64,000 bases of DNA, taken from Diploptera punctata (taxonomy: Eukaryota; Arthropoda; Insecta; Blattodea; Blaberidae). Numbering within the stretch: the first letter of the stretch is position 1; every line of letters begins with the position of its first letter. Made by a program: the position numbers and the translations under genes. Under the pieces are notes generated by a model. That model had not been told where the DNA came from. It did not search any database and saw nothing but the letters and a program-made list of their open reading frames with translations. Positions 29,547 to 39,090 of the stretch are shown here, piece by piece. The stretch spans positions 405,001-469,000 of the forward strand of contig JASPKZ010001598.1 in NCBI GenBank assembly GCA_030220185.1, in the 5' to 3' direction.

Positions 29547-30022
29547 AATAATAGTTTTAAAAAACTAAAAGAACACGCTTTATTAGAAAACCGAACTAAA
29601 AAACGAAAAATAATTTTAATTTTCAACATGCTTGGGATAAAATTAAAGAGGCCAACAAAAAAATCATCTCCAACACATATAGAATAAAACTAGGGTTATC
29701 AACAAAAAGAAAATCATTTTACCATCAAAAGCGTGGGGTGCTTTTTATGATTTTTACATTTTCTTCTTAGAGACTTTACTTTTACCAATATCTGTTTATT
29801 ATCAAATATATTAATTGATATAGAGCACCCCACGCTTTTGATGGTAAAATTATTTTCTTTTTGTTGATAACTCTAGTTTTGTTCTATATGTGTTGGAGAT
29901 AATTTTTTGTCGACCACTTTAATTTTATCCCAAGCGTATTGGAAATTAAAATTATTTTTCATTTTTTAGTTCGGTTTTGTAATAAAGCGTGTTGTTTTAG
30001 TCTTTCAAAACTATTATTTAAT
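29547..30022. repeat. Large foldback with arms of about 195 bp
   Basis: The left arm (AACACGCTTTATTAGAAAACC..., CTCCAACACATATAGAATAAAAC, ...ACCATCAAAAGCGTGGGGTGCT, ending at 29742) and the right arm (29824-30022) are reverse complements at roughly 90 percent by eye, around a loop of about 80 bp. The left arm plus loop recurs at 35010-35990, where a repeat G unit interrupts it. Confidence 0.9.
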
Positions 30023-30049
30023 TTACTTATGTTAATTAGTAACCTAAAG

Positions 30050-30106
30050 CCTGGTCTACACGTAACGTTTTGTCGTCAGTCTTGCCTGATCATGCCAAGT
30101 TTTTCA
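30050..30106 (+). repeat. Left part of an unassigned repeat interrupted by repeat G
   Basis: AAAGCCTGGTCTACACGTAACG leads to TTTTTCA at the repeat G junction. The other side (30677-30890) may be the remainder of the same sequence. Confidence 0.4.
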
Positions 30107-30676
30107 TAAGTAATGCCACGAGTGATTTCCAATTTGGAAATCAAGAGTGGCATTTGTTAGGACTATTTAACGAATAAAATTAAGCTGTTTACTCACAAAT
30201 CATTGTTTAACTATAGTTATTTTAAAATATTTATATATTTAATGTAAACGGCGATGTTTGAAAACAAATCAGAAATGTGAGGTTATGTTCATTCACTGCT
30301 GCTTGATCATATTATTTATTGCCAAATAATATCGCAATATTGTAAGAGTTCACGCAGGTGGAGAAATAATGAAACACATCAAACTATATATCATAATCAA
30401 CATTACGGGTTATTCATTTATTTTTTTCGTGAAAAACTCAGTAAAATCAAGGAATCTTTTCATTATTTGCTATATTCAATGTATTTGTTGGAGAAAAATA
30501 ATGCTTTCACCTCTTCAGAACATTAATAAGGAGGAGCTTTCTTTATCACAAAAGCAGGAGTTGATAAAGAGAAATCGATAAAAAGCGGGGTGAAGCACGA
30601 TTGTCATTGGTTGTAAAAGAACATTCATTGAAACGTGATTGGTCATTGACTAGCATTTCTGGCATGAGTTAAACAG
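30107..30676 (+). repeat. Repeat G, 570-bp copy with TCA on both sides
   Basis: It starts TAAGTAATGCCACGAGTGATTTCC and ends GGCATGAGTTAAACAG. TCA lies at 30104-30106 and 30677-30679. It shares TTAGGACTATTTAACGAATAAAAT and AAACGGCGATGTTTGAAAACAAAT with the 35163-35870 copy but lacks part of the middle. Confidence 0.85.
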
Positions 30677-30888
30677 TCAAAGAAAATGTTGCGTGTGTAC
30701 GGCAAATTGGACGTTATGCATGAACTGAATGAGGTTTGAAAAACTCGCAAAAGACTGATGGGTTCTAGCTTTGTGTACAAGCAAGACGGCGGACAAGTTG
30801 GTGCATGTAGACGCATGTCAGTCTAATCGGTCAAACATCGCTCTTCTACCAGTCTTTTCTCGGCGATATAACTTACATACTAGCTAAT

Positions 30889-31668
30889 ACCCGGCGTGAG
30901 CTGCTACGCCTAAATAAATTAAAATCAATGTGCTTTTATTTTAGTTGAATAAGTAAAAGGAAAAATAATTATACATTTATATTTTTTAGATACCCCGTGC
31001 TGATTATCCGGAGTTGACGGGAATCTACGTATCCCGATCTTTTTGACATAAATTAGTTAAAATACCAAAATTAATATATTTTATGTTTAGTTAAATAAGT
31101 GAGAGGAAACTTTTATATCGTAATTATTTTTAGATACCCTGTGCTGTTTACTCGGCGTTCTCCGGGAATCTACTTATCCCGATCTTCTTGGCATAAATGA
31201 GCTGAAAGACAAAATTCGTTATTGTGAGTTATCCGTAAAATAATATCCGCCATGTGCTGCTATGCTTGCACAGGAATCTACGTACATGTCTCGATCTTCT
31301 TGGCATCGATGAAAGACAAAAATTGTTATTGTGAGTTATCGGTAAGAGATAAAGATATGCTGTCGCGGACTTTTTTTTTGTAGAGCTTTTTGAGTTACTC
31401 AATTCTGTGCACATTAATTTTGTGTATCTGTTACGCTTTAGGCAGCGTAAGCCATTTAAGCATCCAAAGAGCTATTTTTTCACGTTTTCCATTACAAAGG
31501 GAGATTTTTAAGGGTGTAGGAGATGAGTATCACAACTCTCTTATAGCCTATGTTCATCCCGGGAATCTCCTGAACATTTAGCAAAAAGCCCCATTACAAT
31601 CGGATCAATGGTATGGCCGCGTATAAAGTACGAAAAACAAACAAACATTCATTTTTTTATATATTAGA
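30889..31668 (+). repeat. CCCGGCG-type tandem-repeat element, second copy
   Basis: It begins ACTAGCTAATACCCGGCGTGAG and carries repeated GATACCCYGTGCTG...GGGAATCTAC cores. It ends with CCCATTACAATCGGATCAATGG, GTATAAAGTACGAAAAACAAACAAAC and TATATATTAGA. The beginning and end together resemble LINE-type (RTE-like) non-coding tails seen across insects, but I cannot confirm the class. Confidence 0.65.
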
Positions 31669-31804
31669 CACGCAATACCTGGTGTGCCCTGCTGCACCTA
31701 AACGAATTAAATGTGTTTTTATGTTTAGTTAAATAAGTAAAAGGAAAAATAATTATAAATTTATATTGTAATTATCAGTATAGTGGTTGTTTAGGTTGGG
31801 TTAG

Positions 31805-32045
31805 AGGTAAATTGGCATGTTTACGTGTAATTCGATCGTTTTAGAGGTAGACTCATCGGTTTAAGGGTAATTTTATCGTTTAAGAGGTAGCTTGATCGAT
31901 TTACCGGTTTCTTGTTATAGAGGTAGTTTAATCGGTTTTCTGGTAGTTATGATCTTTAAAGAGGTAGTTTGAATAGCTACTGGTAATTTGGTGGTTATAG
32001 AGGCAATTTCAGAGATTTAGGGGTAGTTTGGTCGGATCGGTTGGA
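31805..32045 (+). repeat. Degenerate minisatellite of about 20-21 bp
   Basis: About ten diverged units follow the pattern TTTTAGAGGTAGTTTGATCGG (for example TTAGAGGTAGACTCATCGG, TAAGAGGTAGCTTGATCG, TATAGAGGTAGTTTAATCGG). Confidence 0.75.
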
Positions 32046-32064
32046 CTTTTTTCGATTATATTTC

Positions 32065-32935
32065 TGGGTTAGGTTAGGTATAAGTTAGGTCAGGTATCGG
32101 TCAGGTCAGGTCAGGCCAGGTTAGGTTCGGTTAGGTTAGGACAGGATAGGATAGGTTAGCTTTGAATACTATATTAGGTTAGGTCAGGGTTAGTTCCGGG
32201 TTAGGACAGTGTTATGTTCGGATTAGGTTAGATTTAGGTCAAGTTTAGGTCAGGTTTAGTTCCGGGTTCGGCCCGGCTTTGGTTTCTAGTTCAGATCGGG
32301 TTCAGCTTGAGTTCGGGTTCAGTTTGTTTTCAATTTTGAGTTCAGTTTTTCTTTCAGTATTGGTTTCGGGTATTTGGTTTTATGTTTTGGATTCGGGTTT
32401 TGGTTCGGATTTGGATTCAGATTAGCTTCAGCTTAGGCACGGTTGGGTTAGGTTCGTTTTAGGTTCAGTTTAGGTTCGGGTTAGTTTGGTGTTTGATTCT
32501 GTTTAGGGTCAGCGTAGTCTCAGTGTAGGATCAGTTTAGGTTCGGTTTAGGTTCGTTTTAGGTTCGGTTTAGATTCGGTTAGGAACAATTTTGGTTGAGG
32601 TTAGGTTTAGGTTCGGTTAAATTTGTGTTAGGTTCAGCTTAGGGTCAGTGTAGGTTCAGTGTACGAACAGTTTAGGTTTGATTTAAGTTCGTTTTAGGTT
32701 CTGTTTAGGTTTGGTTTAGATTTGGTTAGGATTAATTTAGGTTGAAGTTAAGTTAAGGTTAGGTTCATGTTAGGTTCATGTTAGGTTCATGTTAGGTTTA
32801 GGTTAGGTTTAGGTTATGTTCAGGTTATGTTAGGTTATGTTCGGTTAGGTTAGGTAACGTTAGGTTGGTAAGTATGAGTCATGTTCGGTTAGGTTGGTTC
32901 AGCATAGGTCAGGTCAGGTCAGGTCAGGTCATTTA
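32065..32935 (+). repeat. Degenerate telomere-like GGTTAG tract
   Basis: About 870 bp of strand-biased G/T-rich sequence is dominated by TTAGGT, GGTTAGGTTAGG, GGTTCGGTT, GGTTCAGTTTAGG and (AGGTC)n. The insect telomere repeat is TTAGG; this tract is related but mostly six to eight bases per unit and diverged. It lies inside intron 1 with the G-rich strand as coding strand. Confidence 0.85.
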
Positions 32936-32940
32936 ACATT

Positions 32941-33020
32941 TAAATTGGCAAGACACGAATATTTTGTGTCAGTTATTTAAATGTGGCGGACCACAGTATG
33001 AATGAAATCAACCATATATG
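32941..33020 (+). repeat. Repeat F, short fragment
   Basis: AAATTGGCAAGACACGAATA, AGTTATTTAAATGTGGCGGACC and ATGTTATTATTAGG correspond to the repeat F core at 4830-4905. Confidence 0.5.
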
Positions 33021-33207
33021 TTATTATTAGGCATATTGTGTTTTTAAAAGTGTTGGAGTTGAATATCACATCTCTCTTATAGCCTACGTTCATCCCGGGA
33101 ATCTCCTGAACATTTTGCAAAAAAGCTCCATCACAATCGGATCAACGGTATGGCAGCGTATAAAAAAGGAACAAACAAACAAACAAACAAATATCTATAT
33201 ATTAGAT

Positions 33208-33372
33208 AAAACAATAGAAAAACAAATGAGTCGAAATTACTAACATTTGCATCAAATTACATGGTAATGTACAATAACAACTTAGAGTTTCATATGATTT
33301 TGTTTTCCTTGCGGTCCGGAATATATAAATAACTGGCAGGATGAATTATTGTTTCGCCAATTTAAGGTTAGG
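33208..33372 (-). repeat. Repeat F copy, reversed
   Basis: The reverse complement gives CCTTAAATTGGCGAAACAATAAT, CAGTTATTTATATATTCCGGACCGCA and GAAAACAAAATCATATGAAACTC, matching 17317-17480 in order. Confidence 0.7.
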
Positions 33373-33640
33373 TTTATACTCTGTGGTAGGAGCCCGTCAT
33401 TGAATAAGGCTGTGATAGTTTTATTAGAATCGACTCTTATTATAAGCAAGTCCCAAACAGTAAAATTGACATTATTTCAATAACTGAAGAAAATTAAGGA
33501 CCCCTGTTTAAATGGACTATATAAACATAATTATATCCAGGAAGAGATAAATGAAAGAATACCAAGAAATGTTATTTTTCAATAAATAATATATTTATAT
33601 TCAAAATATCCGATACGCGAAAAAAAAAATCAGATTTTAT
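33373..33640. other. Unassigned intron 1 sequence
   Basis: No repeat or coding match was recognised. Confidence 0.4.
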
Positions 33641-33644
33641 AAAA

Positions 33645-34265
33645 CCCTAGCTGACACCCGGTGTGCGCTGCTGCGCCGAAAAAAAAAAAGAAAATTAATG
33701 CGTTCTTATGTTTAATTGAATAAGAGAAAGGAAAAAGTAATTATAAATTTATATCGTAATTATTTTTAGATACCCCGTGCTGATTGACTGGCGATGCCTG
33801 GGAACATACTTATCCCTATCCTCTTGCAATAAATGAGGTGAAAGATGAAAATTAATGTGTTTTTATTTCTAGTTGACCAAATAAAAGGAAACATTTATAA
33901 CGTTATCGGGGAATCTACTTATCCCGATATTTTTGGCATAAAATGACCAGAAAGACGAAAATTGATGTCCTTTTATGTTTAGTTAAATAAGTGTAGGGTA
34001 AAATTTATAGCGTAATTATTTTTTGATACCCTGTGCTGTTTACCCGGCAATGCCCGGGAATCTTTATCCCGATCTCTTGGTATAAATGAGCTGAAAAACG
34101 AAAATTAAAGTGTTTTTGTATTTATTTCAATAAGTAGAAGGAAAAATAATTATACGTTTATATCGTAATTACTTTTAGATACCCCGTGCTGATTACTCAT
34201 CGTTGACCGGGAATCTACTTATCCGGTTTCTTCTTAGAATAAATAAGCTGAAAGACTAAATTAAT
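33645..34265 (+). repeat. CCCGGCG-type tandem-repeat element, fourth copy
   Basis: It starts CTAGCTGACACCCGGTGTGCG and carries GATACCCCGTGCTG cores at about 33769, 34026 and 34178 (about 150-bp period, one unit damaged at 33905). It runs straight into the composite element at 34268. Confidence 0.75.
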
Positions 34266-34267
34266 GT

Positions 34268-34800
34268 GTTTTTACACACTTTATATTAGCTTGACCTGTA
34301 TCCATCCATCCATCCATCCATCCATCCATCCATCTATCTATCTATGTGTGTATGTATGTATCTATCTATCTATCTATGTAACGGAATCTTACAACGCGAT
34401 TTTCACCCACTTAAAATCAATGGATCAACTTGAAACTTTGTATACTTGTAGAGGACCCGTGACAATATAATATATTTTTTTTCTAAAATCATGGCCAGAA
34501 TCATGAGAAAATAAAAAAAAAGTGCATTTGTATCTATGTAACGGAATCTTTGAACACGATTTTCACCCACTTATAAACATTGGATCGACTTGAAACTTTC
34601 TATACTTGTACAGGACCCGTGACAATATAATAATTTATTTTTTTTTCTAAAATCCTGGCCAGAATCATGAGAAAATAAAAAAAAAGTGCATTTGTATCTA
34701 TGTAACAGAATCTTTGAACACGATTTTCACCCACTTATAAACATTGGATCGAAAACATTGGAAATGAAAACTGGTATAATAGTTTGCGGACTTGTCGACC
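34268..34800 (+). repeat. Three tandem units of about 162 bp (composite element, second copy)
   Basis: The same TTTATATTAGCTTGACCTGTATCCATCC lead is followed by CATC/TATC tetranucleotide repeats (34302-34378), then units with CGATTTTCACCCACTT at 34397, 34558 and 34721. The tRNA-Tyr-like module follows, as at 29354. Confidence 0.88.
34302..34378. repeat. CATC/TATC tetranucleotide microsatellite
   Basis: CATC units pass into TATC units with a TGTA interruption. This expanded from the TATCCATC word present once in the sister copy at 28810. Confidence 0.95.
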
Positions 34801-34812
34801 TTTTAGTCAATC

Positions 34813-34905
34813 GTTGTTAGAGCTCAATTGGTAGAGCGGTGAACTCTAGTGGTATAGAATTTCAGTAATCCATAGATCGCTGGTTCAGATCCGGCTGGGA
34901 GGATT
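34813..34905 (+). tRNA. tRNA-Tyr-like sequence with intron, second copy
   Basis: GAGCTCAATTGGTAGAGCGGTGAACTCTAGTG carries the D-arm and the anticodon position, which reads CTA as in the first copy. After the intron-like insert come AATCCATAGATCGCTGG and TTCAGATCCGGCTGGGA. The acceptor arms do not pair. It is part of the composite repeat, not a free tRNA gene. Confidence 0.6.
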
Positions 34906-35009
34906 TTTTTAAAAGAGTATCACTTTTACCTCTTACTACAATAGTATTGAATTTAAAGATATTTACATTTTTATTTTATTCTATAAAATATTAAATCTAA
35001 AAAATAAAT

Positions 35010-35162
35010 AATAGTTTTAAAAAACTAGAACAACAAGCTTTATTAGAAAACCTAACTAAAAAAATGAAAAATAATTTTAATTTCCAATACGCTTGGGATA
35101 AATTTAAAATGGTCAACAAAAAAATCATCTCCAACACATATAGAATAAAACTAGAGTTATCA
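35010..35162 (+). repeat. Foldback element, left arm of second copy
   Basis: AGCTTTATTAGAAAACCTAACT..., CTCCAACACATATAGAATAAAACTAGAGTTATCA matches 29565-29710. It is cut at TCA by a repeat G unit and resumes at 35871. Confidence 0.88.
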
Positions 35163-35870
35163 TAAGTAATGCCACGAGTGATTTCCAATTTATCTAGAGA
35201 ATTTGGAAATCAAGAGTGGCATTTGTTAGGACTATTTAACGAATAAAATTAAGCTGTTTACTCACAAATCATTATTTAACTATACTTATTTTAAAATATT
35301 TATATATTTAATGTAAACGGCGATGTTTGAAAACAAATGAGAAGCGATAGGTACGCTTCATCTGCTTCTTTTGTTTATCACTGCAACTAGATCATACTAT
35401 TTATTGCCAAAGGAACTCAATATTGTAAGAATGCTCTCTATTGGAGAAAAAATGAAACACATCAAACTGTATATTAATTCATTTCTGATGTCGTATGATG
35501 TAAATATGACAATTATATTTTTCTAGATTGTTACCTGGGAAAAAATACATTTAAGAAAGTGCAAACAGTGGTTTCTTTTTTTGGTGGTATAATCATTTGC
35601 TACAAATGTTTTTATATTAACTCCTGCATGCGGCATGTGTTGACAATCATGCACTATATATACAATGTGGTAGCCGTATTTCTCATAGGCTCAGTCACTG
35701 CAAAATAATGGTCAGACCTGTTCAGAATATTAAAAAGGAGGAGCTTTCTTTAATATGGTAATTATAACACTGATAAATATTTCGCGAAACACGACTCTGA
35801 TTGGTTGTAAAACAGAAATCATTGAAACGTGATTGGCCATTGAGTCCCATTTAGGGCAAGAGTTAAATAG
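35163..35870 (+). repeat. Repeat G, complete 708-bp copy inserted in the foldback
   Basis: It starts TAAGTAATGCCACGAGTGATTTCC and ends GGGCAAGAGTTAAATAG, with TCA at 35160-35162 and 35871-35873. The uninterrupted foldback at 29547-30022 has a single TCA at this point, so the insertion created a 3-bp duplication. The first 60 bp can form a hairpin (TGCCACGAGTGATTTCCAA against TTTGGAAATCAAGAGTGGCA). Confidence 0.9.
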
Positions 35871-35995
35871 TCAACAAAAAGGAAATCATTTTACCATCAA
35901 AAGCGTGGGGTGCTTTTTATGACTTTTACATTTTCTTCTTAGAGACTTTATTTTTACCAATATCTGTTTATTATCAAATATATTAATTTATTGAT
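35871..35995 (+). repeat. Foldback element, remainder of second copy
   Basis: TCAACAAAAAGGAAATCATTTTACCATCAAAAGCGTGGGGTGCT and the loop TTACATTTTCTTCTTAGAGACTTT match 29708-29810. The right arm is missing. Confidence 0.85.
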
Positions 35996-36019
35996 ACATT
36001 CTCTTTTTCTCGCATATAG

Positions 36020-36375
36020 TAAGTAAAAAGATGTTGAGTTAAATTTGTTTACAAGGTGGAGCTGGAAAATTCATAGACAGGAGCCTTTGTGGCTATGACT
36101 TATTCACAAAAATCAAAGAACCTCTATGAAGTAATCGATTATAATAGAGAATTGATATCCAGAATGCTCTGAATTGATAAGATATAAGATATATCCAAAA
36201 ATGGTGTTGCAGATGAAGTGCACCATATTCCAACGATTTGGGAACGTATATTTGACTTGACAAGATACTATAAATAAGTTTGTAATGTCAAAAGTATCCT
36301 ATACATTTTTTGTGATATTATAGCAGTGTCGCCATTACTTATCGAATGTCTAGTATATGGTATTTTATTTTCCCT
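36020..36375 (+). pseudogene. mariner transposase C-terminal remnant upstream of exon 2
   Basis: Broken frames read IKEPL, then VADEVHHIPTIWERIFDLTRYY and a CxHY-like end. This is the C-terminal pattern of mariner-type transposases (KEPLRG...DGVRRLP.IW...VVD..GDY). It aligns along its length with 40830-41175. It ends about 130 bp before exon 2. Confidence 0.7.
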
Positions 36376-36506
36376 TTTACATTTTCCAATTTTAAATGTT
36401 TGGAGTTTGTTCCTATTGTAAAATAATTTGCCGATTTTATTATTATTTATTATTAGCATACTCTATTAAAGGCCACTAAATATCATATGTTTTTATCTTT
36501 CAACAG

Positions 36507-36604
36507 GAAACCAATCAACATGTGGGAAATCAGATGTGAGGAAAGGTCAGAACTCAGGTCATCGCCAAAGAGTAAAGAGAAAACCTCGTGTTTTGTTCTC
36601 TCAG
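36507..36604 (+). CDS. tin: tinman-like gene, exon 2 (start of homeodomain)
   Basis: A 98-bp exon bounded by CTTTCAACAG and GTAAGT. It completes the glycine codon split with exon 1 and encodes residues 198-230, ending VKRKPRVLFSQ. The last ten residues are positions 1-10 of the homeodomain (KRKPRVLFSQ), whose basic N-terminal arm contacts the minor groove. The sequence before it is polar linker. The downstream junction is in phase 0 and joins directly to [10 protein letters not shown] in exon 3, restoring a normal homeodomain. That agreement of phase on both sides is strong evidence for the exon even though it is too short to stand out as an open frame. Confidence 0.93.
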
Positions 36605-37269
36605 GTAAGTTGAATAAATAAAAAATAATTTAAATCGTTGGTTAGCGTGACGCAGTCCCTCAACTTATTTTTGAAAACGGTTTTCTGCTATTTAATATCA
36701 GGTAGAAGCAAAATTATTCTCACTAGTCTAAATGACCATTTTGCAGACCTTAGAAAAATAGTATAGCTGGGTATAAACATGGAATCCTTGGTATAATAGC
36801 CCTACTTCCTTTATACAAACTCGATGAGCAGCTTGAAAAATATAATTGTTTGTGCCATGCTTTAACGGCCTCATTTGCTGGAACTGTCAAAAAAATATTC
36901 GGTTTGAACCATCCTCCTGAGTGTCACTTAACTAAAGCCGACCGCCTTTCAACCCTCATTAGAGAGAAAGAGACGGAGATATTCCGAAGTTGTCAAATCA
37001 ACTAACCGAACTTTTCACAGTTGTGTCCATGTTAATATAACATAGAAATGGTTTCATTTTAAAATCCTATTTTTAAAGAGTAATTTCGACTTGGCAACAT
37101 TGGAAAGTGGAACCATTGGAGCGTGGTAGTTGCATTAGTTTAGATTTCTCAGTGGGCGAGAGAAGGCCGTTAAAGCATAACCTACGCTAAATACAGTATT
37201 TGTAATTGTTTAGACTTTACAATGATCTTTATTTAAGGTAATACTTGAGTAGAGTAGCAATATAAGTTC

Positions 37270-37530
37270 TTGTCACTCCTCATGGTAGGATAGGGCCTTT
37301 GTGAAAACAAGCCACAGGACTTTGTTTTTTGCCAAATTCCTGACTTTATTCCAACTTTTTCCTTGTTGTTCAATTTCTGTTGTTACAGTGCTGCTCCATG
37401 TAATGTTTGGTCTTCTTCTTTTTCTTGGCAATCCCTGTGGATTCCATTCCAGTGCTTTCTTTGGCACACTGTCTAGATCTCTTCTGAGAGTGTGCAAAAT
37501 CCATTTCCATTTGCGATATTTAATCTCCTT
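37270..37530 (-). pseudogene. LINE polymerase C-terminal fragment, another family
   Basis: The minus strand reads ALEWNPQGLPRKRRRPNITW, VTTEIEQQGKSWNKVRNLAKNKVLWLVFTKAL. The WNPQG...RP...W and SW..V..LA.N...W pattern is the tail of a non-LTR polymerase different from LINE-1 to LINE-4. It overlaps a plus-strand chance frame. Confidence 0.65.
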
Positions 37531-37566
37531 CTAGATCTCATCCTGTGATGTTTTCCGATGGGCTCA

Positions 37567-37795
37567 GGATTTTTAACTGGACCAAACATTCTGGCGGGCA
37601 CCATAATCCTGGGGTCGACTCAGCCTCTAATCGAAATGAGTTACAGACGCTTGATTTGGAGGTAAAGGTGGTCATCCAGAGCTAACAACTCGGCGGACAT
37701 CAAGTGCTGATTGTCTAGAAAAAGTGGGAGCCTTAACTTCGTACTACACCAAGGGTTTCCTAAGGCCTGTAGTGGCATCACTTTGCCTTCTTCTT
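37567..37795 (+). repeat. SINE-D, 5' truncated
   Basis: It lacks the tRNA-like head and starts GGATTTTTAACTGGACC. CTGGGGTCGACTCAGCC, AGGTAAAGGTGG and GGTTTCCTAAGGCCTG follow the family order. Confidence 0.85.
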
Positions 37796-38200
37796 CTTCA
37801 CTTCTAGGTTTAGGCGATTCGCCCGTTTCGGATTCACAATGATTCCTTCCATCTCTTCCTAGGTCTTCCTACATCCCTTAATCCTTTTGGTTTATAATGA
37901 TATGCTATCTTGGGCAATCTTGTTTCTTCCATTATCTGAACATGCTCTTCCCAGCTGACACGGTGATGTTGAATTATATCATTTATAGAATATATTTCTA
38001 ACTCACTTCTTATTTCTTCATATCTTATGTGATCCAATTTTGTGCAACATTTGGTCCTTCTTAGCAAGGTCATTTCTGTACTTTGTATTCTACTCGAACT
38101 CCTCTTATTTGTTACCCAGGACTCACTACCGTATAACAGTATCGGTACCGCAATTTGTTTGTAGAAGTTCAATCTTGTATCCTCCCTTGTTTTATGTTTT
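37796..38200 (-). pseudogene. LINE-2 copy, reversed, 3' part (outer element)
   Basis: The minus strand reads MNFYKQIAVPILLYGSESWVTNKRSS, STEMTLLRRTKCCTKLDHIRYEEIRSELEIYSIND and GLRDVGRPRKRW, ending at an AAGAAGAAG tail near 37790. The upstream part continues at 38745-39090 beyond an inserted LINE-2. Confidence 0.85.
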
Positions 38201-38210
38201 AGTGTTCTAT

Positions 38211-38734
38211 AATTTTAATTATTTGGGTTGTAATTTTACTATAAACACAAAAACTGAAAGAGACATACATATGAAATTGTCGAGATTTCAAATGATATAC
38301 GGAACTATACATAAAACATTAAAGAATAAAACACGAAGAGATACTAGATTGAAGTTTTATAAAACATTGGCAGTTCTTGCATTACTTTATGGGAGCGAAA
38401 GTTGGGTAATAACCAAAAAATTGCAAAGTAGAATACAAAGCGCAGAAATGAACTTCCTTAGAAGAACAAAATGCTGCACAAGATTGGATCGGATAAGGAA
38501 TGAAGATATAAGAACAGAGTTAAATATATATCAATTGGATGAGAAAATCAGAGAATATAGAGAGAAATGGTTTACACATGCGGAAAGAATGAATGTAACA
38601 AGATTACCAAGAGCAGCATTGAACTACAAGCCAAGAGGTTCAAGGAATGTAGGAAGGCCAGTGAAAAGATGGACAGAACAACTGTGAGGCAGAACAGGCA
38701 ATTTGCCTAGCCCGTGAAGTGAATAAGAAGAAGA
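38211..38734 (+). pseudogene. LINE-2 inserted antisense inside another LINE-2
   Basis: AGTGTTCTAT occurs at 38201-38210 and 38735-38744, a 10-bp target duplication. Joining the flanks restores GTIHRTLK on the opposite strand. The insert reads MKLSRFQMIYGTIHKTLKNKTRR, LLYGSESWVITKKLQ, AEMNFLRRTKCCTRLDR and GSRNVGRPVKRWTEQL without a stop until its end, then a GAAGAAGAA tail. It is 5' truncated but its remaining frame is intact, so it is relatively young. Confidence 0.93.
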
Positions 38735-38744
38735 AGTGTTCTAT

Positions 38745-39090
38745 GAATGGTGCCACATATAATTTGAAATTTTGATAATTTATTGTCTGTATCATTTCTT
38801 GTTTCATATCCAGAAGACAATTCACAACCTAAATAATTAAAATTTAACACTTGTGATAGATTTTATTTTCTATTATTATTTTCGACCTTATGGGCGACTT
38901 TCCTAAAAAGGTCATTATTTTTGTCTTCTCTATAGATATTTTGAAATCGTACTCTTTACTTAGTTCATTTAAACAGTGTAGAGAGAATTGTAAATCTTTT
39001 CCTGTATTTTGAATTATAACAACATCGTCAGCATATAGTATACCTTTAACAGGAAATTCAGAGTAGGGAAAGTGGAAACTTGTCAAAGTG
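38745..39090 (-). pseudogene. LINE-2 copy, reversed, palm region (outer element)
   Basis: The minus strand carries GILYADDVVIIQNTGKDLQ (YADD catalytic motif), YDFKISIEKTKIMTFLGKSPIRSKIIIENK and then LNYLGCELSS-like residues leading to the 38735 junction. Confidence 0.85.

Larger units (their letters stand above)
31671..33205 (+). repeat. Third CCCGGCG-type element, split by telomere-like sequence
   Basis: It starts ACGCAATACCTGGTGTGCCCTGC and TTTATGTTTAGTTAAATAAGTAAAAGG. From about 31790 it is replaced by G/T-rich repeats until about 32935. The same kind of end (CTCCTGAACATTTTGCAAAAAAG, ATCGGATCAACGG, ACAAACAAACAAACAAA, ATATATTAGA) then appears at 33105-33205. Confidence 0.6.
21663..36506 (+). 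other. Intron 1 of the tinman-like gene (14.8 kb)
   Basis: It runs from GTATTA to CTTTCAACAG. The intron is built almost entirely from repeats: a Penelope-like endonuclease, SINE-A and SINE-E copies, a nearly open LINE-2, five or so repeat G units, two copies of a tRNA-Tyr-like composite, telomere-like sequence and a mariner remnant. Unassigned stretches over 300 bp are about 23401-23869 and 33375-33640. These are the places to look for conserved enhancers. Confidence 0.85.
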
